The notes under the pieces are model-generated. The model ran no database searches. It was not told the origin of the DNA and was given only the letters and a program-made list of their open reading frames with translations. The position numbers and the translations under genes were made by a program. A stretch of DNA of 64,000 nt from Ruminococcus flavefaciens (GTDB lineage Bacteria; Bacillota; Clostridia; Oscillospirales; Ruminococcaceae): positions 124,001 to 188,000 of the forward strand of contig CACWHY010000001.1 in NCBI GenBank assembly GCA_902760805.1, read 5' to 3'. Below are positions 28,114 through 38,400 of the stretch, piece by piece; the first letter of the stretch is position 1; every line of letters starts with the position of its first letter.

Positions 28114-28142
28114 TTGACTTGCAATTACGCCGGTGCTATAAT
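28114..28142 (+). promoter_or_regulatory. Promoter of the dockerin LRR protein
   Basis: TTGACT (28114-28119), 17-bp spacer, TATAAT (28137-28142). It starts right behind the V-ATPase terminator. Confidence 0.82.
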
Positions 28143-28196
28143 AAAGATAGCGGATCCTACCCATTTTTCCGCAAGTTTTTCCAGGAGGTCATCGTA

Positions 28197-30683
28197 ATGA
28201 AAATCAGCCGTATCATTGCCGCAGCCCTATCTTTCTCGATCGCCTGCGGAGTATTTCCTGTTTACAATAATAGCACACCGAGCTTTTCGATAACAGCAAG
28301 TGCAGCAAGCACCACTATCGGCTCGCTGACATTCTCTGTATACTCAGACCACGCAGTCGTTACTGGCTACGATAAGTCTGAGGCCGACATCGTTATCCCC
28401 GACACAGTTGAGGGAGTCCCGGTAACGGAGATCGGCCGGAGCGTTTTCATGAACTGCTCCGATGCCGCATCTATCACCATGCCTGACAGTATCACCTCTA
28501 TCGGCGACTACGCATTCTGGCAGTGCAGCAATATGGAATTCGGCAAGCTGCCGGCTTCACTCACCTATATCGGAAAGGACGCATTCTACCGCTGCGATAA
28601 GCTGATAGATGTTGTGATCCCCGAGGGAGTCACTGAGATCTCAGACAGCGCATTTTACTGGTGCGAGAATCTGCGCTCAGTTGAGATGAGCGACAACGTG
28701 ACCGTAATTGCAGACCGTGCCTTTATTTACTGCAAAAACCTTGAGACAGTCGATCTCAGCCCAAATATCACAACTATCGGCGGTTATGCCTTCTTCAACT
28801 GCATGAAGCTGAAGGAGCTGGTCCTCACCGACAAGATCCAGTCAGTGGGCACAGGAGCCTTTGCTAACTGCTCGGCAAATATAATCGCTGACCGTATCCC
28901 GGTGGTGGGCTATCAGTCAAATATCATGCCCACTGAGTATTCCAAGATCGGCAGCTCGGTCAAGTCCTATATCCACCCGGTGGGAGACGGCTTCGAGATA
29001 GCTCGTGCTGACGATAATAAGGTTGTGCTGATAGATTCTGCCGATGCTTCGGGCATCAAGGAAAACATAGCTTCGATCAGGTATGAGCTGCCTATCTTCG
29101 GCGGAGTTTTCTTCGGCGAAAAATATAATTTCATCGTTTTCGGAGACACCAATTATGAGGAGGACGACCAGCGTGAGGTCTTCCGTGTAGTCAAGTTCTC
29201 CAAGGACTGGCAGAGATTGGGGAGTACCTCGGTCTTTGGTGCCAACACCCATATCGCAGTTGACGGCGGAAGTCTTAGAATGGCCGAAAAGGACGGAAAT
29301 CTCTACGTCTACACCTGCCATACGATGTACGCCTCTGCCCGTGACGGAAGAAACCACCAGGCAAACCTGATGATCATCGTCAACCAGGAGGCTATGGTGG
29401 GCGCTGTCAATGACAACAACTACGCCAGCCACTCCTTCGACCAGTTCGTTCGCTCGGACGACAGCGGAGTTTACTTCGCAGACCTGGGCGACGCCTATCC
29501 GAGAACAGTTGTCCTTCACAACGACAAGAGGAAGGAGCTGGACGCTATCACGATCCAGGGAACTATCGGCGACAACAGCACTGGAGTAACTCTGGGCGGA
29601 CTTGAGCTTTCCCAGGATAATATCCTTCTTGCCGGAAACACAGTTGACCAGTCAGATCCGGCGACCTACGACTACAACGGCCAGAGAAATATCTTCATCT
29701 CAGTTTCGGATAAGGGGCTGAACACTACTTCGTGCAAATTCCTCACTAGCTATACTGGGAGCGAGAATATCCGCCCCCTCACTCCACAGCTGGTGAAGGC
29801 CGATAACGAATGCTTCTATATGCTCTGGGAGGAGCTGGACACCTCGACCCAGGAGATCTCCACATATCTTGTAAAGCTGGACGGCAGCGGAAACACTCTT
29901 TCCGGACCCGTACAGCTCTCCGGCACATGGCTGCTTTCTGACTGTCAGCCAATTTACTGCAGCGACGGCATCATCACCTGGTACACTGTTGCTGAGAGCG
30001 GAAGTGAGCCTGTGCTCTACCGCCTTGACCCGAAGGAGCAGCTGGATCCTACATTCCAGCCCCCCGTTACGACGACCGTCCCTGTGACGACTCTTCCTCA
30101 GAGCACCACCACGGCGGCCGGCTCTGTTCCTGTGACAACTACTGTGACAACTCCCGTTCTCAGAGAGCGCCATGTGGAGTATTCCTTCGGCGAACTTGAC
30201 ATGGAGAAGGGCGAGCGTGCGCAGATCCTTGTCACGAAGCCTGATGGTCAGGTGAAGTCCATGGAGCTTTCTTACGTTACGGAAAACGGCGATACAGTGA
30301 CCGTTCCCCTATATCCTGACGAGAGCGGAGACTTCCTGGGCGGCGACAGCAGGACCTTTACCTTCACCGCCGAGAGCGCTCTGGATGAGGTCACTTTCAC
30401 AATTGTCTTCACCGGAGAGCTGCCGGAATTCGACTTCGAGTTCCTGCCTCCCGAGACCACATCTCCCACAAAGCGTACTCCCGGAGATGCCAACGGTGAC
30501 GGCCATGTGAACTTGAACGATGCGGTGGCTATCCTGCAATTTGTAGCTCTTCCTGAAAAGTACAAGCTCAGCGATAAGGGCCTGATCAACGCAGATGTGG
30601 ACGGCAAGGAAGGGGTCAACGGCATGGATGCGCTGTTTATCCAGAAGGTGGACGCAGGTATCGCAGAGCTCCCGGAGGAGTGA
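28197..30683 (+). CDS. Secreted LRR/propeller-like protein with dockerin
   Basis: An 828-residue exported protein. The signal peptide is about 1-40. BspA-type leucine-rich repeats (LRR_5) cover about 60-245, with repeated units such as ITMPDSITSIGDYAFWQCSN and VVIPEGVTEISDSAFYWCEN. A domain of about 380 residues (275-625) reads like a beta-propeller but lacks repeats I can define exactly. It is followed by a Thr/Pro linker (TTTVPVTTLPQSTTTAAG), a beta-sandwich (about 665-755) and a dockerin (about 765-825, GDANGDGHVNLNDAVAILQF). No catalytic motif is seen, so it may be a non-enzymatic adhesion or recognition component. The ATG follows CAGGAGG. Confidence 0.83.
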   Translation: MKISRIIAAALSFSIACGVFPVYNNSTPSFSITASAASTTIGSLTFSVYSDHAVVTGYDKSEADIVIPDTVEGVPVTEIGRSVFMNCSDAASITMPDSITSIGDYAFWQCSNMEFGKLPASLTYIGKDAFYRCDKLIDVVIPEGVTEISDSAFYWCENLRSVEMSDNVTVIADRAFIYCKNLETVDLSPNITTIGGYAFFNCMKLKELVLTDKIQSVGTGAFANCSANIIADRIPVVGYQSNIMPTEYSKIGSSVKSYIHPVGDGFEIARADDNKVVLIDSADASGIKENIASIRYELPIFGGVFFGEKYNFIVFGDTNYEEDDQREVFRVVKFSKDWQRLGSTSVFGANTHIAVDGGSLRMAEKDGNLYVYTCHTMYASARDGRNHQANLMIIVNQEAMVGAVNDNNYASHSFDQFVRSDDSGVYFADLGDAYPRTVVLHNDKRKELDAITIQGTIGDNSTGVTLGGLELSQDNILLAGNTVDQSDPATYDYNGQRNIFISVSDKGLNTTSCKFLTSYTGSENIRPLTPQLVKADNECFYMLWEELDTSTQEISTYLVKLDGSGNTLSGPVQLSGTWLLSDCQPIYCSDGIITWYTVAESGSEPVLYRLDPKEQLDPTFQPPVTTTVPVTTLPQSTTTAAGSVPVTTTVTTPVLRERHVEYSFGELDMEKGERAQILVTKPDGQVKSMELSYVTENGDTVTVPLYPDESGDFLGGDSRTFTFTAESALDEVTFTIVFTGELPEFDFEFLPPETTSPTKRTPGDANGDGHVNLNDAVAILQFVALPEKYKLSDKGLINADVDGKEGVNGMDALFIQKVDAGIAELPEE

Positions 30684-30743
30684 TCTGTCAGACATCAGGG
30701 AAGGACCGAATGTTGAAAATCTACTGTAAATAGGAGTAATAGG

Positions 30744-31499
30744 ATGCTTAACCAGTTTTCAAGAACACAGCTTTTATTCGGTGTTGAGGCCATGGAGCGG
30801 CTGGCCGGTTCAAGGGTAGCGGTTTTCGGAGTAGGAGGAGTTGGCGGCTATACCGTTGAGGCTCTTGCCAGATCCGGAGTTGGCGCTATAGACCTGATCG
30901 ACGACGACAAGGTATGCCTGACAAATATCAACCGCCAGATCATCGCTCTAAAAAGTACGATCGGCAAGTACAAGGTGGACGTGGCTGCGGAGCGTATCCA
31001 CGACATAAACCCGGACTGCAAGGTGACTGTCTACAAGACCTTTTTCATGCCTGAGACCGCAGATCAGTTCGACTTCAGCCAGTACGACTACGTTGTAGAT
31101 GCAATAGACACAGTAACGGGAAAGATCGAGATCATCATGCAGGCAAAGGCTGCCGGAGTGCCTGTGATCAGTTCGATGGGCGCCGGTAATAAGCTGGACC
31201 CCACCGCCTTTGAGGTAGCTGATATATATAAGACCTCAGTTTGTCCTCTTGCAAAGGTCATGCGGCGTGAGCTGAAGAAAAGAGGCGTGAGAAAACTGAA
31301 AGTGGTCTACTCTAAAGAGCAGCCTATAAGACCCTTTGAGGATATGTCTATAAGCTGTCGGCAGCACTGCGTATGTCCTCCCGGAACGAGAAAATGCACC
31401 GTGAGAAGGGATATTCCCGGCTCCACGGCCTTTGTCCCGTCGGTGATGGGACTGATCATCGCAGGAGAGGTGATCAAGGATATTGCCCAAATTAAATGA
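30744..31499 (+). CDS. tcdA: tRNA threonylcarbamoyladenosine dehydratase (ThiF/E1-like)
   Basis: A 251-residue E1-like ATP-binding enzyme. The nucleotide loop AVFGVGGVGGYTVEALARSG is at about 26-45, followed by DDDKVCLTNINRQIIA with the conserved Asp and Arg. The DAIDTVTGKI motif and SSMGAGNKLDPT are specific to the TcdA (CsdL/YgdL) branch, which cyclises t6A to ct6A on ANN-decoding tRNAs. AGGAG precedes the ATG. No promoter is obvious in the 60-bp gap, so it may be read from the upstream gene. Confidence 0.92.
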   Translation: MLNQFSRTQLLFGVEAMERLAGSRVAVFGVGGVGGYTVEALARSGVGAIDLIDDDKVCLTNINRQIIALKSTIGKYKVDVAAERIHDINPDCKVTVYKTFFMPETADQFDFSQYDYVVDAIDTVTGKIEIIMQAKAAGVPVISSMGAGNKLDPTAFEVADIYKTSVCPLAKVMRRELKKRGVRKLKVVYSKEQPIRPFEDMSISCRQHCVCPPGTRKCTVRRDIPGSTAFVPSVMGLIIAGEVIKDIAQIK

Positions 31500-31526
31500 A
31501 AATTTTCTGAAATTTTTGTAAAGCTA

Positions 31527-31555
31527 TTGACATTTCCCCTCATATCGGGTATAAT
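31527..31555 (+). promoter_or_regulatory. Promoter of the YegP-like gene
   Basis: TTGACA (31527-31532), 17-bp spacer, TATAAT (31550-31555). Confidence 0.88.
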
Positions 31556-31598
31556 TGTAGTACAAAATACACTAAATTTACGAAAGGTGTTGAATATC

Positions 31599-31985
31599 AT
31601 GGGAAAATTCGTCATTAAAGCAACTAAGACCGGCTATACCTACAGTCTTAAAGCAGGAAACGGCGAGGTGATCGCAGTGGGCGGCGAGATCTATAATACT
31701 CTTGCCAGCGTCAAAAATGGCATCGAGAGCGTTATCAAGAATGCGCCGATCGCCAATCTTGAGGACCAGACTGTTGCGGGATTTGAGGAGCAGAAGCACC
31801 CCAAGTTCGAGATCTATAAGGATAAGGCCGGCGAGTTCAGATTCCGCCTGAAGGCCAAAAACGGCGAGATAATCGCAGCCAGTGAAGGCTATGTCAAGAA
31901 GGACAGCTGTAAGAAGGGCATCGCCAGCGTAAGGAAGAATTCCGAGAATTCTCCTGTGATCGACCCGGAGCCTCCAAAGGAATAA
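31599..31985 (+). CDS. YegP-family protein, two DUF1508 repeats
   Basis: A 128-residue protein made of two similar blocks. GKFVIKATKTGYTYSLKAGN with NGIESVIKNAP at about 1-50, and FEIYKDKAGEFRFRLKAKNG with KGIASVRKNS at about 66-117, are the tandem DUF1508 units of YegP-like proteins. The biochemical role of the family is unknown. The start at 31599 follows AAAGGTG. Confidence 0.9.
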   Translation: MGKFVIKATKTGYTYSLKAGNGEVIAVGGEIYNTLASVKNGIESVIKNAPIANLEDQTVAGFEEQKHPKFEIYKDKAGEFRFRLKAKNGEIIAASEGYVKKDSCKKGIASVRKNSENSPVIDPEPPKE

Positions 31986-31991
31986 AATGAC

Positions 31992-32030
31992 AAAAGCCTG
32001 AGAGCGGATCACCGTTCTCAGGCTTTTTTT
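31992..32030. terminator. Bidirectional terminator
   Basis: AAGCCTGAGA ... TCTCAGGCTT hairpin with a long T run on plus and A run on minus. It is shared by the YegP-like gene and ispF. Confidence 0.88.
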
Positions 32031-32505
32031 ATGCCTTCTTCATTAGAGCAACTGCGTGGGCGGAGATACCCAGCTTTTCGCCGGTGAAGCCCAGGTGCTC
32101 CTCAGTGGTGGCCTTGACGCTGATCTGGGAGACATCAACTCCGCAGACCTTAGCGATACTTTCACGCATGGCGTTGATGTAAGGTGCCAGCTTTGGTGCC
32201 TGTGCAATGACAGTTGCGTCGATATTTCCCACAGTATAGCCTTTTTCTCGGCAAACTCTCACGACTTCAGCCATGAGCACCATGCTGTCTGCGCCCTCGA
32301 ATTCATCGGCAGTGTCGGGGAAGAGGTGGCCGATGTCGCCCAGCGCCAGAGCTCCCAGCATTGCGTCCATAACAGCGTGTGCCAAAACGTCAGCGTCTGA
32401 GTGCCCCAGCAGTCCCACTGTATGGGGGATCTCCACGCCGCCAAGGATCAGCTTTCGGCCTTCTACCAGCTTGTGTACGTCGTATCCGTGTCCTATCCTG
32501 AACAT
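32029..32505 (-). CDS. ispF: 2-C-methyl-D-erythritol 2,4-cyclodiphosphate synthase
   Basis: A 158-residue enzyme of the MEP isoprenoid pathway. The N-terminus [11 protein letters not shown] contains the zinc ligands Asp and His, followed by [20 protein letters not shown] and [11 protein letters not shown]. It converts CDP-ME-2-phosphate to MEcPP. Its ATG shares one base with the ispD stop (TAATG) and AGGAGG lies at the end of ispD, so translation is coupled. Confidence 0.97.
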   Translation of the reverse strand: MFRIGHGYDVHKLVEGRKLILGGVEIPHTVGLLGHSDADVLAHAVMDAMLGALALGDIGHLFPDTADEFEGADSMVLMAEVVRVCREKGYTVGNIDATVIAQAPKLAPYINAMRESIAKVCGVDVSQISVKATTEEHLGFTGEKLGISAHAVALMKKA

Positions 32506-33206
32506 TATTTACCTCCTGAGCGGTCGAATTCCAGAAGAGTCTCCGCAAGCCGGATATCCTCGGGAGTTGTGATCTTGATGTTAGTGTAATCCCCGGTGGT
32601 CATGTAGACCTTTCCGCCGATAGCCTCGACCAGCTGGCAGTCGTCGGTGAAGTCAAGTCCGTGCTCCAGAGCGAAATCAATGCCCTCGAAGTAAAGGTCA
32701 CGCTTGAAGATCTGGGGAGTCTGAGTGATATAGAGGGACTTTCTCGGGGGAGTGTCGATGATCAGGCCGCCGTCAACGGTCTTGATCGTATCCTTCACAG
32801 GAACTCCAAGAGTTGCGCCTCCAAAGACGGCAGCGTCCTTGATCACCCGGCGGATATGCTCGGGCTTGACAAGGGGGCGAGCGCCGTCGTGGATAGCCAC
32901 CAGGTTTGATGACTTGCCGATCTGACGGATACCGTTGATCACGCTTTCCTGGCGTGTAGCTCCGCCGGTGGTGCAGGCGGAGAGCTTAGTGATCCCGGCA
33001 GCCTGAGCCTCGGTCTGTATTGCCGGTATATCGGCTTCTCTGGCAACGATGACTATCTCGCTTACCTCCTCCACCTGCTCAAAAGCCAGCATTGTGACAC
33101 CAATGACCAGCCTTTCGCCAAGAGGCATGAGGATCTTGTTCACGCCGCCCATTCTTGTGGAATTTCCGGCGCAGACGATTATTGCTGAAACGTTCTGTTC
33201 TGGCAT
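32505..33206 (-). CDS. ispD: 2-C-methyl-D-erythritol 4-phosphate cytidylyltransferase
   Basis: A 233-residue nucleotidyltransferase with [20 protein letters not shown] (CTP loop), [10 protein letters not shown] and [13 protein letters not shown], all diagnostic of IspD. It makes CDP-ME in the MEP pathway, the step before the missing ispE and then ispF. AAAGGAGC precedes the ATG, which lies 20 bp after the GH26-like gene, so the three genes look like one operon. Confidence 0.96.
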   Translation of the reverse strand: MPEQNVSAIIVCAGNSTRMGGVNKILMPLGERLVIGVTMLAFEQVEEVSEIVIVAREADIPAIQTEAQAAGITKLSACTTGGATRQESVINGIRQIGKSSNLVAIHDGARPLVKPEHIRRVIKDAAVFGGATLGVPVKDTIKTVDGGLIIDTPPRKSLYITQTPQIFKRDLYFEGIDFALEHGLDFTDDCQLVEAIGGKVYMTTGDYTNIKITTPEDIRLAETLLEFDRSGGK

Positions 33207-33226
33207 AGCTGCTCCTTTCGTGGATG

Positions 33227-34669
33227 TCAGTCCAGGCTGAGCTCCACAGGTGAGGTCCTGATGCGGATCTTGGGGAGCTTCTCGATAGTGTAGTAGTAAT
33301 TGTACAGGCCGTCCTCTATGGAGAGGTCGTTCTCGCCGGTGGCAGGGGGAGCGAAGATCTTCATGGTCAGGTCGGCGGGACCGTCAAGAGGCTTCTCGAA
33401 GAAAGCGCTCATCAGGTCGATAGTTTTGGCTTTTGGGGACTTATAGAACCACATTCCGTTCAGCTCGATCATCAGGTTTGAGTCGTCGTCGAAGACCAGC
33501 TCACAGAAGTGGGGATCTTTCTCGAAATGCAGTGGAACAGCTAGTCCCTCAGCGTCCTCGGAGCTGCCCCAGCGAAGCGTTATGGGAAGGGTGGTGTCCT
33601 CGCCGATGGTCATTGAGGGCAAAAACCACTCATCGTGGATGATCTCCTTGTAGGTCTTCATAACAGGCTGCTCGATACCCACATTCTGATTGTTGGGGTC
33701 CTCGATCTCCAGACCAAGGCGGCCTCTGTCACGGAACTGATAGAAGGTGAAGCCGGTGAACCAGTCCGCCTTTTCTTCCTTGAGGATGTCGCAGAACATC
33801 TTCACCATTTCGGCCTGCTCATAGGCACCTGTGACATCGCCGTCTGAGTTGAACTCGCTCATGATCATAGGCTTGACCTTGCCGCCGTTGATGAACTTAA
33901 AGCGCTCGAAGCTGAGCTTGGTGTGTTCGTAGGTCTCACGGACGGATCCACGTTTGTGGGTGTTTCCGCCGGTCTCGGCCACGTCATAGGGCCAGCCCCA
34001 GTGCAGGGACATATACTTGTCAACTGACCAGATATCGGTCTCCTTAACGGCCTGAGAGAACTCCTTCTCCTTCTCGATCTCAGGGCCGTTCTGGGGATTT
34101 TCCACGCCGCCGATGCACAGGATAGTCTGTACATTGGGAGCGTTCTCCTTGATCACTCTGGAGGCACGGCAGTAGAAGTCAGCCACCTCCTGATATGTAG
34201 CACGCTTGTTGAAGGAAAACCAGTTTCCTGTAGCCTCATGGTTGATACGCAGCAGGACTCTTCCGAAGGGGCGCAGGTCCTGACCGATAGCTGCAAGCAT
34301 CTCGTCTGAAACGGCAGGATCGATAGTGAGGGTGAGGGTAACGTCCTGACCGTGTCTGCGGATATCTCTCATGAATGTGAAGGGCTCGCCGTCAGTGCTT
34401 CCGCCGATACCGCCCTTGTAGGTGAAATAGTCATCGTATGGGTAGTCCCACTGGAAGGAGACATCAGCGTCCTTCATGGCCTCTGAGATCCTTGCCGGCC
34501 ACTGCTCGTCCAAGGGGTAGTAGCAGTACATCAGGCTGATGCTTCGGTGGGGCCTTCCCAGCTTGCGGAGGATATAATCCTGATCCACATATTCGCCACG
34601 CTCGCTGCCGTCGCCCAGATCGACAGCACACTTGGCCTTGCCCATAGTTATCTTAAACAGCTTGTCCAT
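33227..34669 (-). CDS. Cytoplasmic GH26-like glycoside hydrolase
   Basis: A 480-residue protein without signal peptide, membrane segment or dockerin. Residues about 40-340 form a clan GH-A-like barrel with the acid/base motif RINHEATGNWFSF (Glu145), which resembles the HE-x-x-GxWFxW motif of GH26 mannanases, and the nucleophile-like PMIMSEFN (Glu272). A C-terminal beta domain (about 350-480) follows. It could act on imported manno- or related oligosaccharides. AAAGGAAA precedes the ATG. It is first in an operon with ispD-ispF, an unexpected partner set. The GH family is an inference from motifs. Confidence 0.72.
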   Translation of the reverse strand: MDKLFKITMGKAKCAVDLGDGSERGEYVDQDYILRKLGRPHRSISLMYCYYPLDEQWPARISEAMKDADVSFQWDYPYDDYFTYKGGIGGSTDGEPFTFMRDIRRHGQDVTLTLTIDPAVSDEMLAAIGQDLRPFGRVLLRINHEATGNWFSFNKRATYQEVADFYCRASRVIKENAPNVQTILCIGGVENPQNGPEIEKEKEFSQAVKETDIWSVDKYMSLHWGWPYDVAETGGNTHKRGSVRETYEHTKLSFERFKFINGGKVKPMIMSEFNSDGDVTGAYEQAEMVKMFCDILKEEKADWFTGFTFYQFRDRGRLGLEIEDPNNQNVGIEQPVMKTYKEIIHDEWFLPSMTIGEDTTLPITLRWGSSEDAEGLAVPLHFEKDPHFCELVFDDDSNLMIELNGMWFYKSPKAKTIDLMSAFFEKPLDGPADLTMKIFAPPATGENDLSIEDGLYNYYYTIEKLPKIRIRTSPVELSLD

Positions 34670-34691
34670 AGTTTGTTTCCTTTCGGTTTTA

Positions 34692-34715
34692 TTGACCGGA
34701 ATGCCAGCCGGTCAA
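34692..34715 (-). promoter_or_regulatory. Operator-like inverted repeat TTGACCGG-N8-CCGGTCAA
   Basis: Perfect 8-bp arms (34692-34699, 34708-34715) lie between the promoter and the start of the GH26-like gene, at about +12 to +35 of the transcript. The position fits a repressor roadblock site; an RNA hairpin is the alternative. Confidence 0.55.
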
Positions 34716-34733
34716 AAGATCGTATACAATTCA

Positions 34734-34762
34734 ATTATACTATGGAAGCGCCCTAATGTCAA
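34734..34762 (-). promoter_or_regulatory. Promoter of the GH26-like/ispDF operon
   Basis: Minus strand TTGACA (34762-34757), 17-bp spacer, TATAAT (34739-34734). Confidence 0.88.
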
Positions 34763-34776
34763 GAAAAACAGCTGTT

Positions 34777-35292
34777 TTACAGAAGATCCTGCTCCGGCCT
34801 TGAGAGAGCCATGTGGCAGCGGCTCCAAAGCTGTCCCCTGAAATGGAAGGCGTTGGTATCGGTGCCTGTCAGGCAAAAGCCTGCCTTCTGATAGCACCTT
34901 AATGCAGCGGGATTTTCCGCAAAAACGCAGAGCTGCAGAGTACGGACTCTAGGATCTTGGAAGGCAAGCTCTGCGGCCAGCCTGATCATTTCTCTGCCCA
35001 CGCCCTTGCCACGGATAGCGGAGTCAACGATGACGAATTTCAGCATGGCAGAGCCGGTGTCAGGACTTGACGAAAGTACGAAAAAGCCCACGGCTCTTCC
35101 TTGTTCATCCTGAGCCATATAGGGCAGGTCACCGGTGTTTTTCCGGTGTTCCTCCAGCACAGAAAGAAAGTCGTTTCGCTCCAAGGGAAAGCTAAATCTT
35201 CCTCCGCACCACATGGCGTGTTCCCGGTCTGACCGGATCCAGCCTGCGATCGGGGAGAAGTCTGTTTCGCAGTTGAGCTTTCGCAGTATCAT
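34777..35292 (-). CDS. GNAT-family N-acetyltransferase
   Basis: A 171-residue GNAT protein. LKFVIVDSAIRGKGVGREMI contains the acetyl-CoA loop (IRGKGVGRE) at about residues 88-107, and NPAALRCYQKAGF is the typical C-terminal GNAT motif. The start at 35292 follows TAGGAGGGATCACC; an upstream in-frame start lacks a ribosome binding site. It ends only 15 bp before the downstream promoter, with no obvious terminator between. The substrate is unknown. Confidence 0.88.
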   Translation of the reverse strand: MILRKLNCETDFSPIAGWIRSDREHAMWCGGRFSFPLERNDFLSVLEEHRKNTGDLPYMAQDEQGRAVGFFVLSSSPDTGSAMLKFVIVDSAIRGKGVGREMIRLAAELAFQDPRVRTLQLCVFAENPAALRCYQKAGFCLTGTDTNAFHFRGQLWSRCHMALSRPEQDLL

Positions 35293-35415
35293 GGTGATCC
35301 CTCCTAAATAAAAGATCACTTATATGATAGCATAAAAGAAGGGGAACTGCCTGTTGTTCACAGAAATTTTACAATTCTCCCTGCTCCAAATACCCGGCAG
35401 TTTTTTTCTCACAAA

Positions 35416-35447
35416 GAAAGGCCTCCCATTTTCGGGAGGCCTTCTCA
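35416..35447 (-). terminator. Terminator of the PL11 gene
   Basis: AAGGCCTCCC / GGGAGGCCTT hairpin just after the stop; T-rich on the minus-strand downstream side. Confidence 0.82.
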
Positions 35448-35457
35448 TTTAAGGAGG

Positions 35458-38400
35458 TCAGAACCTAGACTCGGGAAGAGTGATAAGTCCTGCGTCGAAT
35501 TTTTGGATCGAGAGGGCGTCCTTTCCGGAGACCTCCCAATTGCCTCTCTCGAAAACATCGGCATTGATCTTGCCCTGGTCAGTGAGAGGGTATTTTGTGG
35601 AGAGAGCGATGTTCTGGAGGATCGCAACAGCGTCGTTGAGGTTGACCTTTCCGTCAACGTTTGCATCACCAACGATACCGCCGTTCTCGAAGAGGGTCCC
35701 CTCGGGAGCTTCACCGGGCTGGTCTGGCTCGCTGGTGGGCTGAACAGGCGGCTCAGAGGGATCCTGAGAGTCGGCCTTAACGAATACAGTGTAGTTCACA
35801 ACGCTTGTGGCTGTGCCGTTACCGCCAAGCTCTACAGCTTCTCCGGCAGAAACCTTCTTCTCGTAGATGTCGAAGATAACGTCGTTGCTGCTCTTGACGG
35901 TGAGGGCGGTTTTGGTGTAGGAAGAGAGCCACTCTGGGAGAGAGTTCTGCTCGTTTTCGACTCTGGTGTCCATAGCGATGCAGACCACAGCGTCCTCACC
36001 GGCTATGAAGCTGGCCAGCTGTCCTGCTGCTGACTTAGAGTCGCAGGCAGTCCTTATGTACTCGGCTCCCAGGAGCTCCTCAGGGATCTCAGTGTAGGTC
36101 ACCTCACGGTCCCCAAAGACCATATCTCCAACAGCCACAGACTCTGCAAGCTGCCAGCCTGATGAGTGGGCATTATCGGTAACGTCAAGGCTCTTTACCA
36201 GTCTGCCGCTGGCAGGAGCAGCCTTTCCGAAAACGCTGTAGTTGACAACTGAGCCGGTAGATGTGCAGTTCTCGCCGAGGATCACCTTTTCTCCGGCGGA
36301 GAGCTCTTTCTTGTAGATGACGAAGGAGAGATCGTTGTCGCCGGCAGCGGTCAGAGCTGTCTCCTCCCAGCTTCCCAGCCAAGCAGGAAGACCGGCAGCC
36401 TTCACTCTTGAGTCTAGCACAACGAAGGCAGTCATGTCGGCGCCTGCTGTGAATTCCGCCAGATCACCGGCAACATTCTTTGAGTCGCAGGCAGTACGGA
36501 TAGCCTCCAGGCCGTCAAGCTCAGGGGGAAGAGCAGTGAATGTTGTTTCACGGTCGCCGAAAATGGGGCTTCCGATAGTTTCTGAGGGTGTGATCTGCCA
36601 GTAGAGGTAGTTGTAGGTGTCCTTGACAACGGAAGTGTCCTTCACGATCAGGTCCTTGAAAAGAGTTCCGCTGATCGGAGGGATCTTGATGGAGAGGATC
36701 CACTTCTGGTCGTCGCTGCCGTTGCAGCTCCACTGAACAACGTTTGCGCCGATCTCTGTGGAGCCTGCTGTTACGCCCAGACAGCTCTCATCAGCAGTTG
36801 CCTTAGTGCAGATCGTATATGAGCCGTCGCCGTTGTCTACCAGCTTGAAGAGCTGAGCGTCACTGGCAGTATCGCCCCAAACGCCGATATTCGTGCCGTT
36901 TTCGGTCTTTCCGTAGTCCAGATCCAGCAGGTAGGTCCTGCCGTCCCCGGCCTCAGAGTAGATCCTGTAGTAGCCGCTTCCTGCGCTTTCAAATGTCCAG
37001 ATCTGCTCCTGAGAGCCCTGCTGTACATTCGTGCCGTTTGCAACAGTCTCATCAGCGGTGTTCAGGAACAATCCGCTGTTTTTGTTCTTTATAGTGTATT
37101 TGTGAGCGGTGTCGATAGAGGCTCCGGGCTTGCCGAAGGAAGCAGTTGAGCCGTTCACAGTGCAGCCTGTAGGCCTTGCTGGAAGATCATAGCCGGTCCC
37201 CATGAAGTAGCTGGTATGGGGAGGCTGATTGTAGGCGGTCTGCTGAGAGGATACCTGCATACGATACTGAGCATCGTGCATGAGAGTTGTGATGCGGTAG
37301 TCGGTATCATAGGGAGTGCAGTAGATGCGCACAGACTTGTGGTTTGCAGCTCTAACGATGAGCTCTTCACGCCAGTCTCCGAAAATATCCGCAGAAAGGC
37401 ATGGCGTTCCCTTAGTGGTGTTGCAGGTGTAGTAACCGTCAGTGGTGAGTATCGTTGTGAGAGTGCCATTTTCGTTCATCTTTGAGATAGTAGCAGGGGA
37501 ATCCGTATAGCCGTCCAGGATCTCACGCTCAAGGTCGCCGTCCCAATAGCTGAGGAAGTTTATAGCCGGTCTGCGGCATGAGAGGGTATTGCCCTTTGTG
37601 TCCACAACGGGAGTGGAGTTGTCGGAGAGCTTGTTGCCCCAGCACTCAGCGCCGGGATTTTGCGCCCAAACATTGTCCGCACAGCAGCGCCCGGTGTCGC
37701 CTGCACCGTTCTGGTGGTAGAGGATCTTCTTCTGGTCAAGGTCAAGGAGGGAAACTCCGTAGCCGGAAGCGCTTTCCTCATGGCAGATCCAGGCCTCCAG
37801 ACCGGAATTTGTGGGGTCCAGGTCGCCGACGTGCATAGCGTCGCCGTGGCCTTGACCGGTGGTGTAGTAGAGAGTTCCGTTGTCGTCGATGACAGAGGCA
37901 CCGGTAACGATCTCCTGCTTGCCGTCGCCGTCAACATCAGCAGGCATACTGTTGTGGTTTCCGCAGCCATAACCGGCAGCGCTTGTGCTTGTGCCCGTGT
38001 CGAAGATCCACAGCTTTTTCAGCTTTTTGTTCTCCACAGCCCAAGCAGTGGCGGTCATTCTTCCGTAGTAGCCTCTTCCGGAGACAACACATGGATGAAC
38101 GCCGTCCAGATAAGCAACAGTTCCCCAGAAGCGGTCCACACGGTTGAACTTGTCGGAGCTCTTGCCCCAAGCGGTAGTGGTGCCTCTGCCCACCTCGAAA
38201 TCCACTGTGTCAAGAGCTGCTCCGGTCTCACCGTCAAAGAGGGTGTAATACTCGGGACCGGTTATGATCAGGCCGTCGGAGTTGCGGTAAACGGTGTCAG
38301 TGCCTATGCGCTTTCCTGTGCCGTCAACAGTTCCGTCGGCGGTCTTGCAGGTCATCTCGCACTTGCCGTCCAGGTCGAAGTCTGCAACGTAGAATTGGGT

